Shown piece by piece: positions 1 through 7,986 of a stretch of DNA of 12,937 nt (the first letter of the stretch is position 1; the number at the start of each line of letters is the position of its first letter). Under the pieces are notes generated by a model. That model worked only from the letters and a program-made list of their open reading frames with translations. It was not told the DNA's origin and ran no database searches. The translations under genes were made by a program, and so were the position numbers. Where the stretch lies: the NCBI GenBank assembly GCA_964467615.1, contig CAYXRK010000141.1, positions 1 through 12,937 of the forward strand, in the 5' to 3' direction. Source of the stretch: CAYXRK01 sp964467615. Its GTDB lineage: Bacteria; Hydrogenedentota; Hydrogenedentia; Hydrogenedentales; GCA-2746185.

Positions 1-1
1 T

Positions 2-811
2 GGCGGAGCCGCGCGCCGCTTCGCGGCGACATTATTGATATTGGCGGGGGGGGTGATGGCTGCACCGGGGTATGACGAGGTGTTTGATTCTGGGTCGCAG
101 TTGTATTTGGGGGGCGACTATGGGGCGGCGGCGGCGCGGTTTCAGGAGTTGGCGGATCGGGGGGTGGTGAGCGCGGAGATCTTTTATAATTTGGGGAACG
201 CGTATTACCGGGCGGGGGACGTGCCGCGGGCGATTCTGAACTATGAACGGGTGCTCCAGTTGCGTCCGGATTTTGATACGGCTCGGGAGAACTTGTATCG
301 GGCGGTGGATCGGACGGAACGGCGGCTGCCTCGGCCCGCGCCGCCGACATGGGAACAGGCGCTGTTCTTTTGGGACGATGCGCTATCTACTCGGGGCGCA
401 TTGTTTTGGGCGGGATGCGCGTGGGGCGGCTTCTGGCTGTTGTTGGCGGCGGGCCGGTTTCGGAGCGTCCGATATGCGCGGATTTTTGCCTCGGTCCTTC
501 TCGCCGCTTCTGGGGCGCTGACGGCCTCTTGGTGGGTCAAGGCGCATCCGATGGCGTTGGCCGTGGCGGGGGCGGAACGCGTTCCCGTACACTACGGGAC
601 TGATGAGAATGAGACGATCCGGTTTGAACTGTTGTCCGGCGACCGCGTGGAAGTGGACGGGGAAACGGCGGGCTGGGTGAGGGTTGTGACCCATGATGGC
701 GAGCGGGGCTGGGCGCGGAGAGACGCGATGCTGCTGGCTGGCCCGCCGTATCGCGATTGGGCGGATCCGGCGGTGGATTCGGACGGGGCGAAACCGGCGG
801 AGACGTCGTGA
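2..811 (+). CDS. BatE-like TPR/SH3 membrane protein, 5' partial
   Basis: The frame is open to the left edge, so the start lies outside the window. The first visible residues (RRFAATLLILAGGVMAA) read as a signal peptide, which makes the TTG at position 35 unlikely as the true start. Counting from that TTG, residues 18-96 form TPR repeats (YNLGNAYYRAGDVPRAILNY is typical). Hydrophobic segments follow at about 123-141 and 149-168, then an SH3b-like domain at about 178-236 (VPVHYG, LLSGDRVEV, GWVRV, GWARRD). TPR, then membrane segments, then SH3 is the layout of BatE, the last protein of the MoxR-BatABCDE envelope/stress cluster. The other bat genes, if present, would be to the left. The molecular role of BatE is not well defined; TPRs suggest protein-protein contacts. 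The family call is fairly firm. A generic TPR-SH3 protein is the alternative. Confidence 0.75.
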   Translation, partial: GGAARRFAATLLILAGGVMAAPGYDEVFDSGSQLYLGGDYGAAAARFQELADRGVVSAEIFYNLGNAYYRAGDVPRAILNYERVLQLRPDFDTARENLYRAVDRTERRLPRPAPPTWEQALFFWDDALSTRGALFWAGCAWGGFWLLLAAGRFRSVRYARIFASVLLAASGALTASWWVKAHPMALAVAGAERVPVHYGTDENETIRFELLSGDRVEVDGETAGWVRVVTHDGERGWARRDAMLLAGPPYRDWADPAVDSDGAKPAETS

Positions 812-815
812 AAGC

Positions 816-842
816 TTGCGTTCACCTGGAAGGGAATAAAAT
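816..842 (+). promoter_or_regulatory. weak candidate promoter for glnD
   Basis: A TTGCGT (816-821) and a TAAAAT (837-842) are separated by 15 bases, just after the batE stop. The -10 element is good, but the -35 is partial and the spacer is short. If used, transcription would start near 849 and the tandem repeats would lie in the glnD 5' untranslated region. Readthrough from batE is equally possible. Confidence 0.3.
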
Positions 843-856
843 GAGGTAGTGCTGAT

Positions 857-990
<134 letters not shown>

Positions 991-1058
991 CTTTGCTATT
1001 GGATTTCTCGTTCAGAACATTGGCGACCACTATCGGAACTTTCGAGGCAGGCACGGTT

Positions 1059-3761
1059 GTGATTCCAGGTTTTGAGGCGCTTGTTGAACAGGCGCGTTGT
1101 AAGGACCCGGCGTTCCAGACGTTGTCGCAGGGGGACCGTCTCGCGGCGACGAAGGAATTCATCCGGGTGCGGCGCGGAGAAATTCTTGCACGGCACCGGG
1201 AGGGTGCTTCGGGATCGGATATTGTGCGGGCGTTGACGGAACTTGCGGACGAGGTCGTCGGGGGCGTGTTGGATTTTGCGTTGTACTCGGTGTCCAAGCG
1301 GCGGAATTTTTTGCAGAAGGTGGCGTTGTGCGCGCAGGGGGGGTATGGCCGGGCGCAATTGAACCCGCACTCGGACCTGGACATTGGCCTCATTTACGAG
1401 GGGTGGATCGCGCGGGACGTTGAAGTGGTATGCAGTTACATGGGCCCGCTTTTGTGGGACGCGGGGTATCGAAACTCGTTTGTCAGCCGGACCGTGAAGG
1501 AAGCGGTGGCGTTGGCGAAACGCGACACGAAGGTGTACACGAGTTATGTGGAGTGCCGGCTGATCGCGGGGGCGGGCGCGCCGTTTGCGAAGTTGACGAT
1601 GACGCTTCGGAGTATGCGGCCGACAGACACGCAGGCGCGGTTCGCCGAGGTGAAGCTGCGCGAACGTTCTGAGTCGCTTGCGGAACAGCACCGCGATCTC
1701 TATTCGCCGGAGCCGCACGTCAAAGAAGGCGCCGGAGGGTTGCGCGACTATCACGCGGCGCTGTGGTTGCTGGCGACGGCGTTCGACGTCCGGTCGCTGG
1801 ACGATGCGGTGAGCCAGGAGATCGTGACGGAGGAGGAGCGGCTCGAACTGGCGGAGGCGATCGACGTTTTGTTCCGCGTCCGGAACGAACTGCATTTCCT
1901 TGCCGGGAAGGAGGAGGACCTTCTGACGTTCGCAAATCAACGGGCGGTGGCGCTGGCATTCGGGTACATCGACTCGACGCAGGACGATCCTTCGCGGTTC
2001 ATGGAGGACTATTACGGCGCGGCGCGGCGGGTGCGCAGGTTTCTGCGGAAGGTGGCGCGTGCGTGCGACTATAAGGACGCGGGCGGGCTGTTGGTATCGC
2101 CGCGGGCCGAGACGGCGGAAATGACGGTCGAGGACGGGGAGCTTTACGCAGGGCTGAGCGATCCGCGTTGGTTCGAGGAAAACCCAGCGCGGCTGATGCA
2201 GGTGTTCTGGGAGTGCGCGCGGCAGGGGGCGGTGTTGGCGCACCCGAGTGAACGGTTAGTCGAGCAGAACGTGCATCTGATTAACGACAGTTTTCGAAGC
2301 AGCGATTTGGTGCGGCGATTTTTTCTAGCGATCTGCAACCGGCCGTTGTGGTCTGGCCATGCCCTTCGGCAGGCGTCGGCGGCGGGCGTGCTGGGGCGGT
2401 ACATCCCGGAGTTCGCCGCGGTGCAGGACGTCGTGCGGTATGCGGATTTCCACACGTACCCGGTGGACGAGCATACCATTCGGGCCGTCGAAGCGTTGTC
2501 TGCGTTGGCTTCGATGAAGGGCCCGGTGGGGAACTGTTTGCGGAACGCATTCGAGCATCTGACGGATCCGTACATCCTGGTGCTTGCGCTGCTGTTTCAC
2601 GATCTCGGCAAGGCGTCGGGCGAGGAGCACGTCGAGGAGGGGGTGGTCCTTTCGCGGCGGATATGCGAACGGATCGGGCTGGCCAACGAGGACGCTGAAC
2701 GGATCGAATTCCTCGTGCGGCACCACATGCTGATGAGCAACGTTGGGATGTATCGGGACTCGGACGATCCGGCGGTGGTGGATTATTTCGCGAAGATCGT
2801 GAAGACGGAGGACCGGTTGCGCGCGTTGTTTATCTTGACGTATGCGGACATGACGGCGGTTGGGCCGAACGTCTGGAACGATTGGAAGGGGACGCTGCTG
2901 CTCAAGTTGTATCTTCGCACGGAGCGTGCGTTGATCGGGCGGGCGCAAACGCCGGACGAGCAATTCTGGAAACAGCCGAAAGCGGACGACGTTCGGGCGC
3001 GTTTGCCGGAGGAGCTGAAGGGCAAGCTCGAGGAGCATTTGAAGGACCTCGGCGAGCGGTACTTCGCGGCGTTCTCGGCGGAACACATTGCGTGGCACCT
3101 CGAATGCATCGACGAAGCGGAAAAGACGGGGATGTGCATCCGTTGCGATCCGAATGAAGAGACCGAGATGAGCGAAGTGGTGATTTGCTGGCCCGATCAC
3201 CGGGGCATGTTTGCGGAGATCGCGGGATGCTTCGCTTCGCAGGTGATTGACGTGAACAACGCCGCGCTGTTCACTCGGTCAAACGGAATGGCGCTGGATT
3301 CGTTTACGGTGACAAACGCGCACCGGCGACGGCCGTTGACGAAGACGCAGTTCGAGGCGGTGGAGAAGATTCTGCGGGGGGTGTTGAGCGGGGAGCGGCC
3401 GGTCGAGGAGTTTTTGGAGCAATCGAGGCGGAGGTTGTACGGATTGTTGCAGGCGCCGGTGCCGGTGCCGACGCGGGTGACGTTCGACAACGAGTCGTCG
3501 CAGATGCACACGGTGATTGACATCGAAGCGGGAGACCGGACGGGATTGCTGTATGATATGGCGCGAGTGTTGCGGGACATGAATGTGAACGTCGTGGCGG
3601 CGCGGATCGTGACGGACGCGCGCCGTGTGCGGGATTCGTTTTATGCGTTGTTGGACGGGACTAAGATAGAGGACAAGGAATTTCAGGCCGAGCTTTCCGA
3701 GGCGCTGAAAAATGCCATTCATCCGCGGCCGGCCGTGGAGATTACAGGAGATATCGCATGA
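1059..3761 (+). CDS. glnD: bifunctional uridylyltransferase/uridylyl-removing enzyme GlnD
   Basis: GlnD attaches UMP to PII signal proteins when nitrogen is scarce and removes it when glutamine is high. The 900-residue product (890 in E. coli) has all domains in order. The nucleotidyltransferase motif is at about 94-108 (GGYGR, then SDLDI with metal-binding Asp106 and Asp108). The GlnD-specific HVKEGAGGLRD segment follows. The HD hydrolase domain includes His472 and His514-Asp515 (LLFHDLGK) and RHHMLMS. Two ACT glutamine-sensing domains begin near 706 (PDHRGMFAEIAG) and 816 (GDRTGLLYDMARVL). GTG 1059 is preferred because homologous sequence begins around here and a GAGG lies at 1044-1047. TTG 993 would add 22 residues but abuts the microsatellite and has no ribosome binding site. 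No glnB or glnK is visible. The htrA start overlaps the stop. Confidence 0.96.
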   Translation: MIPGFEALVEQARCKDPAFQTLSQGDRLAATKEFIRVRRGEILARHREGASGSDIVRALTELADEVVGGVLDFALYSVSKRRNFLQKVALCAQGGYGRAQLNPHSDLDIGLIYEGWIARDVEVVCSYMGPLLWDAGYRNSFVSRTVKEAVALAKRDTKVYTSYVECRLIAGAGAPFAKLTMTLRSMRPTDTQARFAEVKLRERSESLAEQHRDLYSPEPHVKEGAGGLRDYHAALWLLATAFDVRSLDDAVSQEIVTEEERLELAEAIDVLFRVRNELHFLAGKEEDLLTFANQRAVALAFGYIDSTQDDPSRFMEDYYGAARRVRRFLRKVARACDYKDAGGLLVSPRAETAEMTVEDGELYAGLSDPRWFEENPARLMQVFWECARQGAVLAHPSERLVEQNVHLINDSFRSSDLVRRFFLAICNRPLWSGHALRQASAAGVLGRYIPEFAAVQDVVRYADFHTYPVDEHTIRAVEALSALASMKGPVGNCLRNAFEHLTDPYILVLALLFHDLGKASGEEHVEEGVVLSRRICERIGLANEDAERIEFLVRHHMLMSNVGMYRDSDDPAVVDYFAKIVKTEDRLRALFILTYADMTAVGPNVWNDWKGTLLLKLYLRTERALIGRAQTPDEQFWKQPKADDVRARLPEELKGKLEEHLKDLGERYFAAFSAEHIAWHLECIDEAEKTGMCIRCDPNEETEMSEVVICWPDHRGMFAEIAGCFASQVIDVNNAALFTRSNGMALDSFTVTNAHRRRPLTKTQFEAVEKILRGVLSGERPVEEFLEQSRRRLYGLLQAPVPVPTRVTFDNESSQMHTVIDIEAGDRTGLLYDMARVLRDMNVNVVAARIVTDARRVRDSFYALLDGTKIEDKEFQAELSEALKNAIHPRPAVEITGDIA

Positions 3762-5257
3762 AGAAGTCATTTCAACACGCAATCGTCGGCGCGCTTGCGG
3801 CGGCGTTGCTCATCACGCCGGCCGTCGCGGAAAGTCCGTTGCTCAAAGAATTCCAGGATGCGTTCATCAGCCTCGGCGAAGCGGTGTTGCCGTCGGTCGT
3901 GGAGATCACGTCGCAAGGCGGCAACCGCGACGAGCAGTCTCGCGAGGAGTTGTTCCGGTTTTTTGGCACTCCGCCGGATGGAGGGGGCGAAGGTGGAGAA
4001 GGAGGCGAGGGGGGCGAACAGCCGCCGGGCCCGCCGGAGAACCAAGGGCCGTTGCCGCCGATGGTCGCGACGGGTTCCGGGTTTATTTTTGATGCGGCGG
4101 GACACATCGTGACGAACAATCACGTGGTGGAAGGTGCGGAGAAAATCACGGTGCATTTGTCCAACGGGAAAGAGCTTCCGGCGGAGGTGGTGGGCAGGGA
4201 TCCGGACACGGACGTGGCGGTCGTCAAGATTGATCCGACCGGGCTGGACTTGAAACCGGTGACGGTGGGCGATTCGGATCTGCTTAAGGTGGGTCAGTTT
4301 GCGGTGGCGCTTGGAAGTCCGAGGGGATTGACGGGATCGATCTCGTTTGGGCATGTATCCGGACTTGGGCGGGAACGATTGAATCTTCCGGACGAAAAGC
4401 TTCGGTTTCAGCACTTCATTCAGACGGACGCCGCGATCAATTTGGGGAACAGCGGCGGGCCGTTGTGCGACATAGACGGGAACGTAATCGGTATCAATAT
4501 CGCTATTGTGTTTGGGGCGAATTCGATTGGCTTCGCGATCCCAATCAACCGGATCAAAGCGGTGGTACCGCAGCTTATCGCTGACGGCCGGGTCGTTCGG
4601 GGATGGCTGGGCGTGCAGATTCGGGAAGTGGCGGCGCAGGCGGGGCTGGAGGGCGTGGAAGTGAAGGACTTCGTGGAGGCGTTGAAGCTGCCGGACGAGC
4701 AGGGCGCTTGGATTGACAAGCTGACGCCGCAGGGCCCGGCTGAAAAAGCGGGATTGAAACCGGACGACGTGGTGTATCGAATAGACGGAGCGGTCGTGAA
4801 GGACGGGACGGACCTGATCAATCAGATATCGATGATAAAGCCAGGGACGGTATCGCAGCTCGACGTTTGGCGCGAAGGGCAGGAGATCAAGGTGCCGGTC
4901 GAAATTGGTGAATACCGCGGGATGGAGACGGCGCTGTTTGGGCCGGACTTTTTGGGGATTCACGTGACGAAATTGGAGGCGGATGCCGAGGATCTTAAGC
5001 GGTTTGGGCTCCGGGAAGATCTCAAGGGAGTGGTGGCGGGTGCGATCGTGCCGAAGAGTCCGGCGGAGGAAGCGGGGATCCGCCGTATGGACGTTATCGT
5101 GAAGATCGCGCACAAGGATGTAACCGACTTGGAGTCGTTTCGCGCGCTCATCAAGGAAAATGCTGAGCCCGGAAAGACGCTGTTAGTACGAGTCGCTCGG
5201 CCCAACAGCGAAGACGAATCGAAATTCCTAAAGGTGCCGGAAGACTACAAGTTCTAG
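3758..5257 (+). CDS. periplasmic HtrA/Deg-family serine protease (two PDZ domains)
   Basis: This is a trypsin-like protease/chaperone that degrades misfolded envelope proteins. The 499-residue product begins with a signal peptide (cleavage probably after TPAVA, residue 24). The catalytic triad is His122 (VTNNHVV), Asp152 (DTDVAV) and Ser232 (NLGNSGGPL). PDZ1 starts near residue 286 (RGWLGVQI) and PDZ2 near 402 (FLGIHVTKL), the DegP/DegQ/MucD layout. Residues about 72-96 form a Gly/Glu/Pro-rich insert before the His motif, where DegP carries its flexible LA loop. The ATG overlaps the glnD TGA (ATGA), with AGGAG at 3746-3750, so translational coupling is likely. The DUF2752 gene follows after 10 bases. 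I cannot tell DegP from DegQ or MucD on sequence alone, so no symbol is given. Confidence 0.95.
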   Translation: MKKSFQHAIVGALAAALLITPAVAESPLLKEFQDAFISLGEAVLPSVVEITSQGGNRDEQSREELFRFFGTPPDGGGEGGEGGEGGEQPPGPPENQGPLPPMVATGSGFIFDAAGHIVTNNHVVEGAEKITVHLSNGKELPAEVVGRDPDTDVAVVKIDPTGLDLKPVTVGDSDLLKVGQFAVALGSPRGLTGSISFGHVSGLGRERLNLPDEKLRFQHFIQTDAAINLGNSGGPLCDIDGNVIGINIAIVFGANSIGFAIPINRIKAVVPQLIADGRVVRGWLGVQIREVAAQAGLEGVEVKDFVEALKLPDEQGAWIDKLTPQGPAEKAGLKPDDVVYRIDGAVVKDGTDLINQISMIKPGTVSQLDVWREGQEIKVPVEIGEYRGMETALFGPDFLGIHVTKLEADAEDLKRFGLREDLKGVVAGAIVPKSPAEEAGIRRMDVIVKIAHKDVTDLESFRALIKENAEPGKTLLVRVARPNSEDESKFLKVPEDYKF

Positions 5258-5267
5258 CGGGCCCGCG

Positions 5268-5693
5268 GTGCGCGCACTTGCCGAGCAGCCGCGGCTGGCG
5301 GCGCTGGTCCTCGGCGGCGCGTTTTTTGCGGCCGCGGCCACGGCCCGGGTGCTCGAGCCGGATCCGCGCGGTTTTGGAACGCATGAGCAGCTCGGGTTTC
5401 CGTCCTGCCAAATGCTTTCGTTGACGGGCGTTCCGTGCCCGTTTTGCGGGATGACGACGGCGCTGGCCCACATTGTTCGGGGCCGGGTATTGGACGCGTT
5501 CTCCACGCATCCCGCAGGAACAATTCTTTTTCTCAGTGGAGTGTGCGGGGTATTCGGGGCATTGGCAAGCGAACACAGGCGGCGGGTGTGGTGGTCGAGT
5601 TTCGCGCGTTTCGGCGCGGGGCGATTGCTGGGAGTTGCGGGAGGCGTATTCGGCGTCAGTTGGCTTTATGTGATTGGAAAAACGCTACTTTAG
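5268..5693 (+). CDS. DUF2752 family membrane protein
   Basis: A 141-residue protein with hydrophobic segments at about 10-28, 83-100 and 119-138. The signature VPCPFCGMTTA at 56-66, with a CxxC pair (Cys57, Cys60), identifies the DUF2752 family of small inner-membrane proteins. The family has no established function. The cysteine pair could bind metal or act in redox, but that is a guess. The GTG start follows the htrA stop by 10 bases with only a GC-rich stretch before it, so translation probably depends on coupling within the glnD-htrA operon. The downstream gene has its own promoter, so this looks like the last gene of the operon. Confidence 0.8.
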   Translation: MRALAEQPRLAALVLGGAFFAAAATARVLEPDPRGFGTHEQLGFPSCQMLSLTGVPCPFCGMTTALAHIVRGRVLDAFSTHPAGTILFLSGVCGVFGALASEHRRRVWWSSFARFGAGRLLGVAGGVFGVSWLYVIGKTLL

Positions 5694-5695
5694 TA

Positions 5696-5724
5696 TTGAA
5701 CGGGTCGATTCCAGCCACTATACT
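5696..5724 (+). promoter_or_regulatory. sigma70-type promoter for the GGDEF gene
   Basis: TTGAAC (5696-5701) and TATACT (5719-5724) are separated by an ideal 17 bases, right after the DUF2752 stop. Transcription would start near 5731, giving a leader of about 43 bases. It separates the cyclase gene from the glnD operon. Confidence 0.7.
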
Positions 5725-5773
5725 TTCGCGCAGGGTTGGCACGTTTTTTTAGTCCGAAGTGGGAGGGTGGAGT

Positions 5774-7033
5774 GTGCGCAAAGAGACTCAAGATCATTCG
5801 CAGAGACGGGTCCTGATCGCCGACGACGAGAGCACAGTACGGCACTTGCTTTCACGGATTGTATCGGAATCGATGGGCTGTCAAACGGCGCTGGCGAGCA
5901 GTGGCGACGAAGCGCTTGATATGTTGGCCAGTGAAGACTTCGACGTACTGCTGACCGACATGGTCATGCCTGGGCTGAACGGGCTCGATTTGATCCGTGC
6001 CGTTCACGAGCGCTGGCCCAACGTCGACATTGTGGTGGAGACCGGGTTCCCCGATGCGTTCCCGTTCGTGGAAGTGGTGCATGCCGGAGCGAAAGACTTC
6101 ATCGCGAAGCCGCACCATCCTCAGGAATTGGAAGCGAAACTGACGCGACTATTCATGGAACGCGGTTTGCGGGAGAACCTGCAACTCGCGGAGGAAAAGT
6201 ACCGCGGGCTGTTTCAGTTGAGCATGGATGGCAACGTCGCGTTGGATCGGGAATCGCTCGAGGTCATCGAGGCGAACGCGGCGTTCACCGCTATCACGGG
6301 GCACTCGGAACAGGCGGTACTAGGAAGGCCGTTCTACGATTTTGTAAAACCAACGGAACGCAGTCGGTTTGAGACGGCCTTCAAAATTTTTCGGTCCGGC
6401 GGCCAGGGCGCGCTGGGGGACGTGGCGTTTGTTCAAGCGAACGGCGAAGAGGTGTCGATGGACGTGAGCGTTTCGTTCATCGAAGTCCCGGAATCCAAGA
6501 TGATATTGCTTCAGTTCAAGGACGTGACCGTCAAGCGGCTCGAGGAACAACAGTTTGTCGCCGCGGCGCAGACGGACACGCAGACCGGGCTTGCGAATAA
6601 GCGTTTGCTGACGATGCAGCTGGAGAACATGCTGGGCGATGCGCGTCGCGAGGGCATCCCGGTTTCGGTGCTTTTCATCGACCTTGACAATTTCAAGGCG
6701 TGCAATGACACCTACGGGCATGCCTCCGGTGATGAGGTGCTGTCGACCGTGGGCCGCGTCATTCGGGATTCCATTCGTGACTCGGATCTGGCGTTCCGGT
6801 ACGGGGGCGACGAATTTGCGGTGCTGCTGCGCGGCGCCGCCCGTGAGACCGCGCTGCAGGTGGCGCACCGTGCGCGGACGGCGTTCGAGCAAGCGAATAC
6901 ATTTGGCACGACGTTGAGCGTCGGGATAGCCCAGTTTTCGCCCGAAATGCTTGCAGCGGACCTGCTCAAAGCCGCAGACAGCGCTCTGTACCGCGCGAAA
7001 TCGGACGGCAAGAATTCGGTCATGGTGGCGTAG
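5774..7033 (+). CDS. response regulator with PAS and GGDEF domains (diguanylate cyclase)
   Basis: This protein makes the second messenger c-di-GMP from two GTP under control of phosphorylation. From GTG 5774 it has 419 residues. The receiver domain (12-130) has acidic pocket Asp17/Asp18, phospho-acceptor Asp62 (LLTDMVMPG), Thr90 and Lys112. A PAS domain covers about 141-252. The GGDEF domain covers about 262-419 (FIDLDNF metal site, GGDEF at 344-348). RDSD at 335-338 lies exactly five residues before GGDEF, the position of the c-di-GMP inhibitory I-site, so product inhibition is likely. No transmembrane segment is seen, so it is probably cytoplasmic. GGAGGG at 5762-5767 fits GTG 5774 well; GTG 5759 lies before that site and is rejected. 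The cognate histidine kinase is not in the window, and the PAS ligand is unknown. Confidence 0.95.
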   Translation: MRKETQDHSQRRVLIADDESTVRHLLSRIVSESMGCQTALASSGDEALDMLASEDFDVLLTDMVMPGLNGLDLIRAVHERWPNVDIVVETGFPDAFPFVEVVHAGAKDFIAKPHHPQELEAKLTRLFMERGLRENLQLAEEKYRGLFQLSMDGNVALDRESLEVIEANAAFTAITGHSEQAVLGRPFYDFVKPTERSRFETAFKIFRSGGQGALGDVAFVQANGEEVSMDVSVSFIEVPESKMILLQFKDVTVKRLEEQQFVAAAQTDTQTGLANKRLLTMQLENMLGDARREGIPVSVLFIDLDNFKACNDTYGHASGDEVLSTVGRVIRDSIRDSDLAFRYGGDEFAVLLRGAARETALQVAHRARTAFEQANTFGTTLSVGIAQFSPEMLAADLLKAADSALYRAKSDGKNSVMVA

Positions 7034-7056
7034 AACATCGCGATTGCGACCGCGAC

Positions 7057-7092
7057 TGGTTGCTCTCGAGAAAACACGATTCGCGGCAACCA
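7057..7092. repeat. inverted repeat after the GGDEF gene
   Basis: TGGTTGC (7057-7063) pairs with GCAACCA (7086-7092) across a 22-base loop, 24 bases after the cyclase stop. It may slow or end transcription, but there is no T run, so it is not a classical intrinsic terminator. Confidence 0.35.
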
Positions 7093-7107
7093 AGAAGAAA
7101 AGAACCC

Positions 7108-7147
7108 AACGCTGAGGCGCAAAGATCGCGAGGGGACGCGGAGAAGA
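7108..7147 (+). repeat. possible degenerate GAGGCGC/GACGCGGAG intergenic element
   Basis: The stretch holds degenerate short units (ACGCTGAGGCGC, GACGCGGAGAAG). They resemble the purine-rich 'acgcagaggcgcagag' type of dispersed intergenic sequence found in many environmental genomes. Its last part supplies the GGAG-like ribosome site of the hicA remnant. It is recognised from memory of the pattern only. A second genomic copy is needed to confirm it. Confidence 0.3.
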
Positions 7148-7155
7148 CCACTTCG

Positions 7156-7345
7156 ATGTCCGTAACCCGCCGAGAGATCGTCAAGCATCTCGAGAGCAAC
7201 GGCTTTGAGTTACGCCGTGAAGGCGGCAATCACTCGATTTATGCCAAGGGAACGAAGCGTGGTTCCGGTAAAACGCCATCGCATCTTTGACAGGATCACG
7301 GCGAACGCACTCTGCAAGCAGGCGGGCATCGATCCGAAGTTTTGA
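7156..7345 (+). pseudogene. hicA: hicA mRNA-interferase toxin gene, frameshifted
   Basis: HicA toxins are small RNA-binding mRNA interferases. The first 35 codons encode a clear HicA start (EIVKHLESNGFELRREGGNH, with active-site His26 in GGNHSIY). Reading then meets an early stop at 7288-7290. Shifting by one base at 7261 restores the family's second half: VPVKRHRIFDRITANALCKQ followed by AGIDPKF, stop at 7343-7345. Removing one G from CGTGGTT (7258-7264) would give a normal 62-residue HicA. GGAGAAG at 7140-7146 is a good ribosome site. As written, the toxin lacks its C-terminal half and is probably dead, unless the extra base is an assembly error. Its partner hicB lies on the opposite strand, tail to tail, 34 bases away. 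Confidence 0.85.
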
Positions 7346-7379
7346 ATCCGACGGCCAGCTTGGCTCCCGCGAGATTGAC

Positions 7380-7598
7380 CTACACTTCGGCTGGCATGCG
7401 CTCGAACAAGGCGTTTCCGTCGGGGATTTCGAGACCGGAGTCCTTGTATTCGGCGATCATTTCGCGGAGCGCGTCTTGGAGCATCTCGCGGCAGGCTTCA
7501 AGCGTTTCGCCCTCGGTAATTACTTCGGGCCACTCGACGAGTTGGCCCATGTAGCCGCTTTCAATCTTTCTGTATTTTGCAGTGTAGTTTTGAATCAT
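7380..7598 (-). CDS. hicB: HicB-family antitoxin
   Basis: A 72-residue protein with the HicB/UPF0150 fold pattern: YTAKYRKIESGYMGQLVEWP, then EVITEGETLEACREMLQDAL, then a charged tail ending in LFERMPAEV. In this subfamily HicB blocks the HicA nuclease and the pair represses its own operon. The protein lacks a separate DNA-binding domain. The frame is intact from ATG 7598. The Shine-Dalgarno is poor, and a small inverted repeat lies 19 bases upstream. The usual order is hicB followed by hicA on the same strand, but here the hicA remnant is inverted. The antitoxin may therefore be an orphan, or it may neutralise toxins from other loci. Confidence 0.85.
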   Translation of the reverse strand: MIQNYTAKYRKIESGYMGQLVEWPEVITEGETLEACREMLQDALREMIAEYKDSGLEIPDGNALFERMPAEV

Positions 7599-7616
7599 CG
7601 AAATCGTCTCGTCGCG

Positions 7617-7630
7617 GATACTATCGTATC
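7617..7630. promoter_or_regulatory. candidate operator upstream of hicB
   Basis: GATAC (7617-7621) and GTATC (7626-7630) form a short palindrome with a 4-base centre, 19 bases before the hicB start. HicAB-type antitoxins often act on palindromes in their own promoter. The arms are only five bases, so chance is a real alternative. Confidence 0.3.
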
Positions 7631-7693
7631 AGAAACGAGGGCAGAGCGAACATGAATAGCGGTGACGGGCGCGAAGAGCTCTAACCCGCATAT

Positions 7694-7720
7694 CTCACCC
7701 AACTTGGCCTCGGGGGTGAG
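7694..7720. repeat. hairpin between the NYN remnant and hicB
   Basis: CTCACCC (7694-7700) pairs with GGGTGAG (7714-7720) over a 13-base loop, just past the stop of the - strand NYN remnant. There is no T run, so it is at most a weak terminator or an RNA processing signal. Confidence 0.4.
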
Positions 7721-7728
7721 GCGATAAT

Positions 7729-7986
7729 TTAGGTTGCGATGTGAGACTGTGTTCGAGCGTTGTCCTGATATGGGACGGCGTCGTAGTAGAAGACGCGATA
7801 CAGCATGGACCAGGGATTCGCGACGGCATAGACCTCGTTCAGCTTCGTTAGGTGGCCACTGACCAGCCAATCGAGGCAGTGGAGAATGTGCTCGATCTTA
7901 CTATCGTCGTCTGGGAAGAGTTGAACGGAAGGCAATCGCTTCAGGAAAAAGCCGACGACGACGAAAATCGCAACGCGAGGGGTCAT
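7729..7986 (-). pseudogene. truncated NYN/LabA-like (DUF88) protein remnant
   Basis: The 85-residue frame starts MTPRVAIFV and contains YRVFYYDAVPYQDNA. Both resemble the start and the RxxYYDxxPY block of NYN (DUF88/LabA) PIN-like ribonucleases. Two things suggest decay. First, the family's first catalytic Asp (normally IFVDG) is replaced by a GTC-GTC-GTC run (IFVVVGFF). Second, the protein ends right after the YYD block, where intact members continue for about another 100 residues; I see no continuation in the other - strand frames before hicB. The start overlaps the stop of a small upstream ORF as ATGA. Family assignment is from motif memory and is moderate. A short unrelated hypothetical protein is the alternative. 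Confidence 0.45.

Noticed and set aside
4121..4966. Two CACGTG cores inside htrA (4121-4126 and 4961-4966) as parS sites
   Set aside because: The flanking bases fit parS poorly and both lie in well-conserved coding sequence, so they are expected by codon use.
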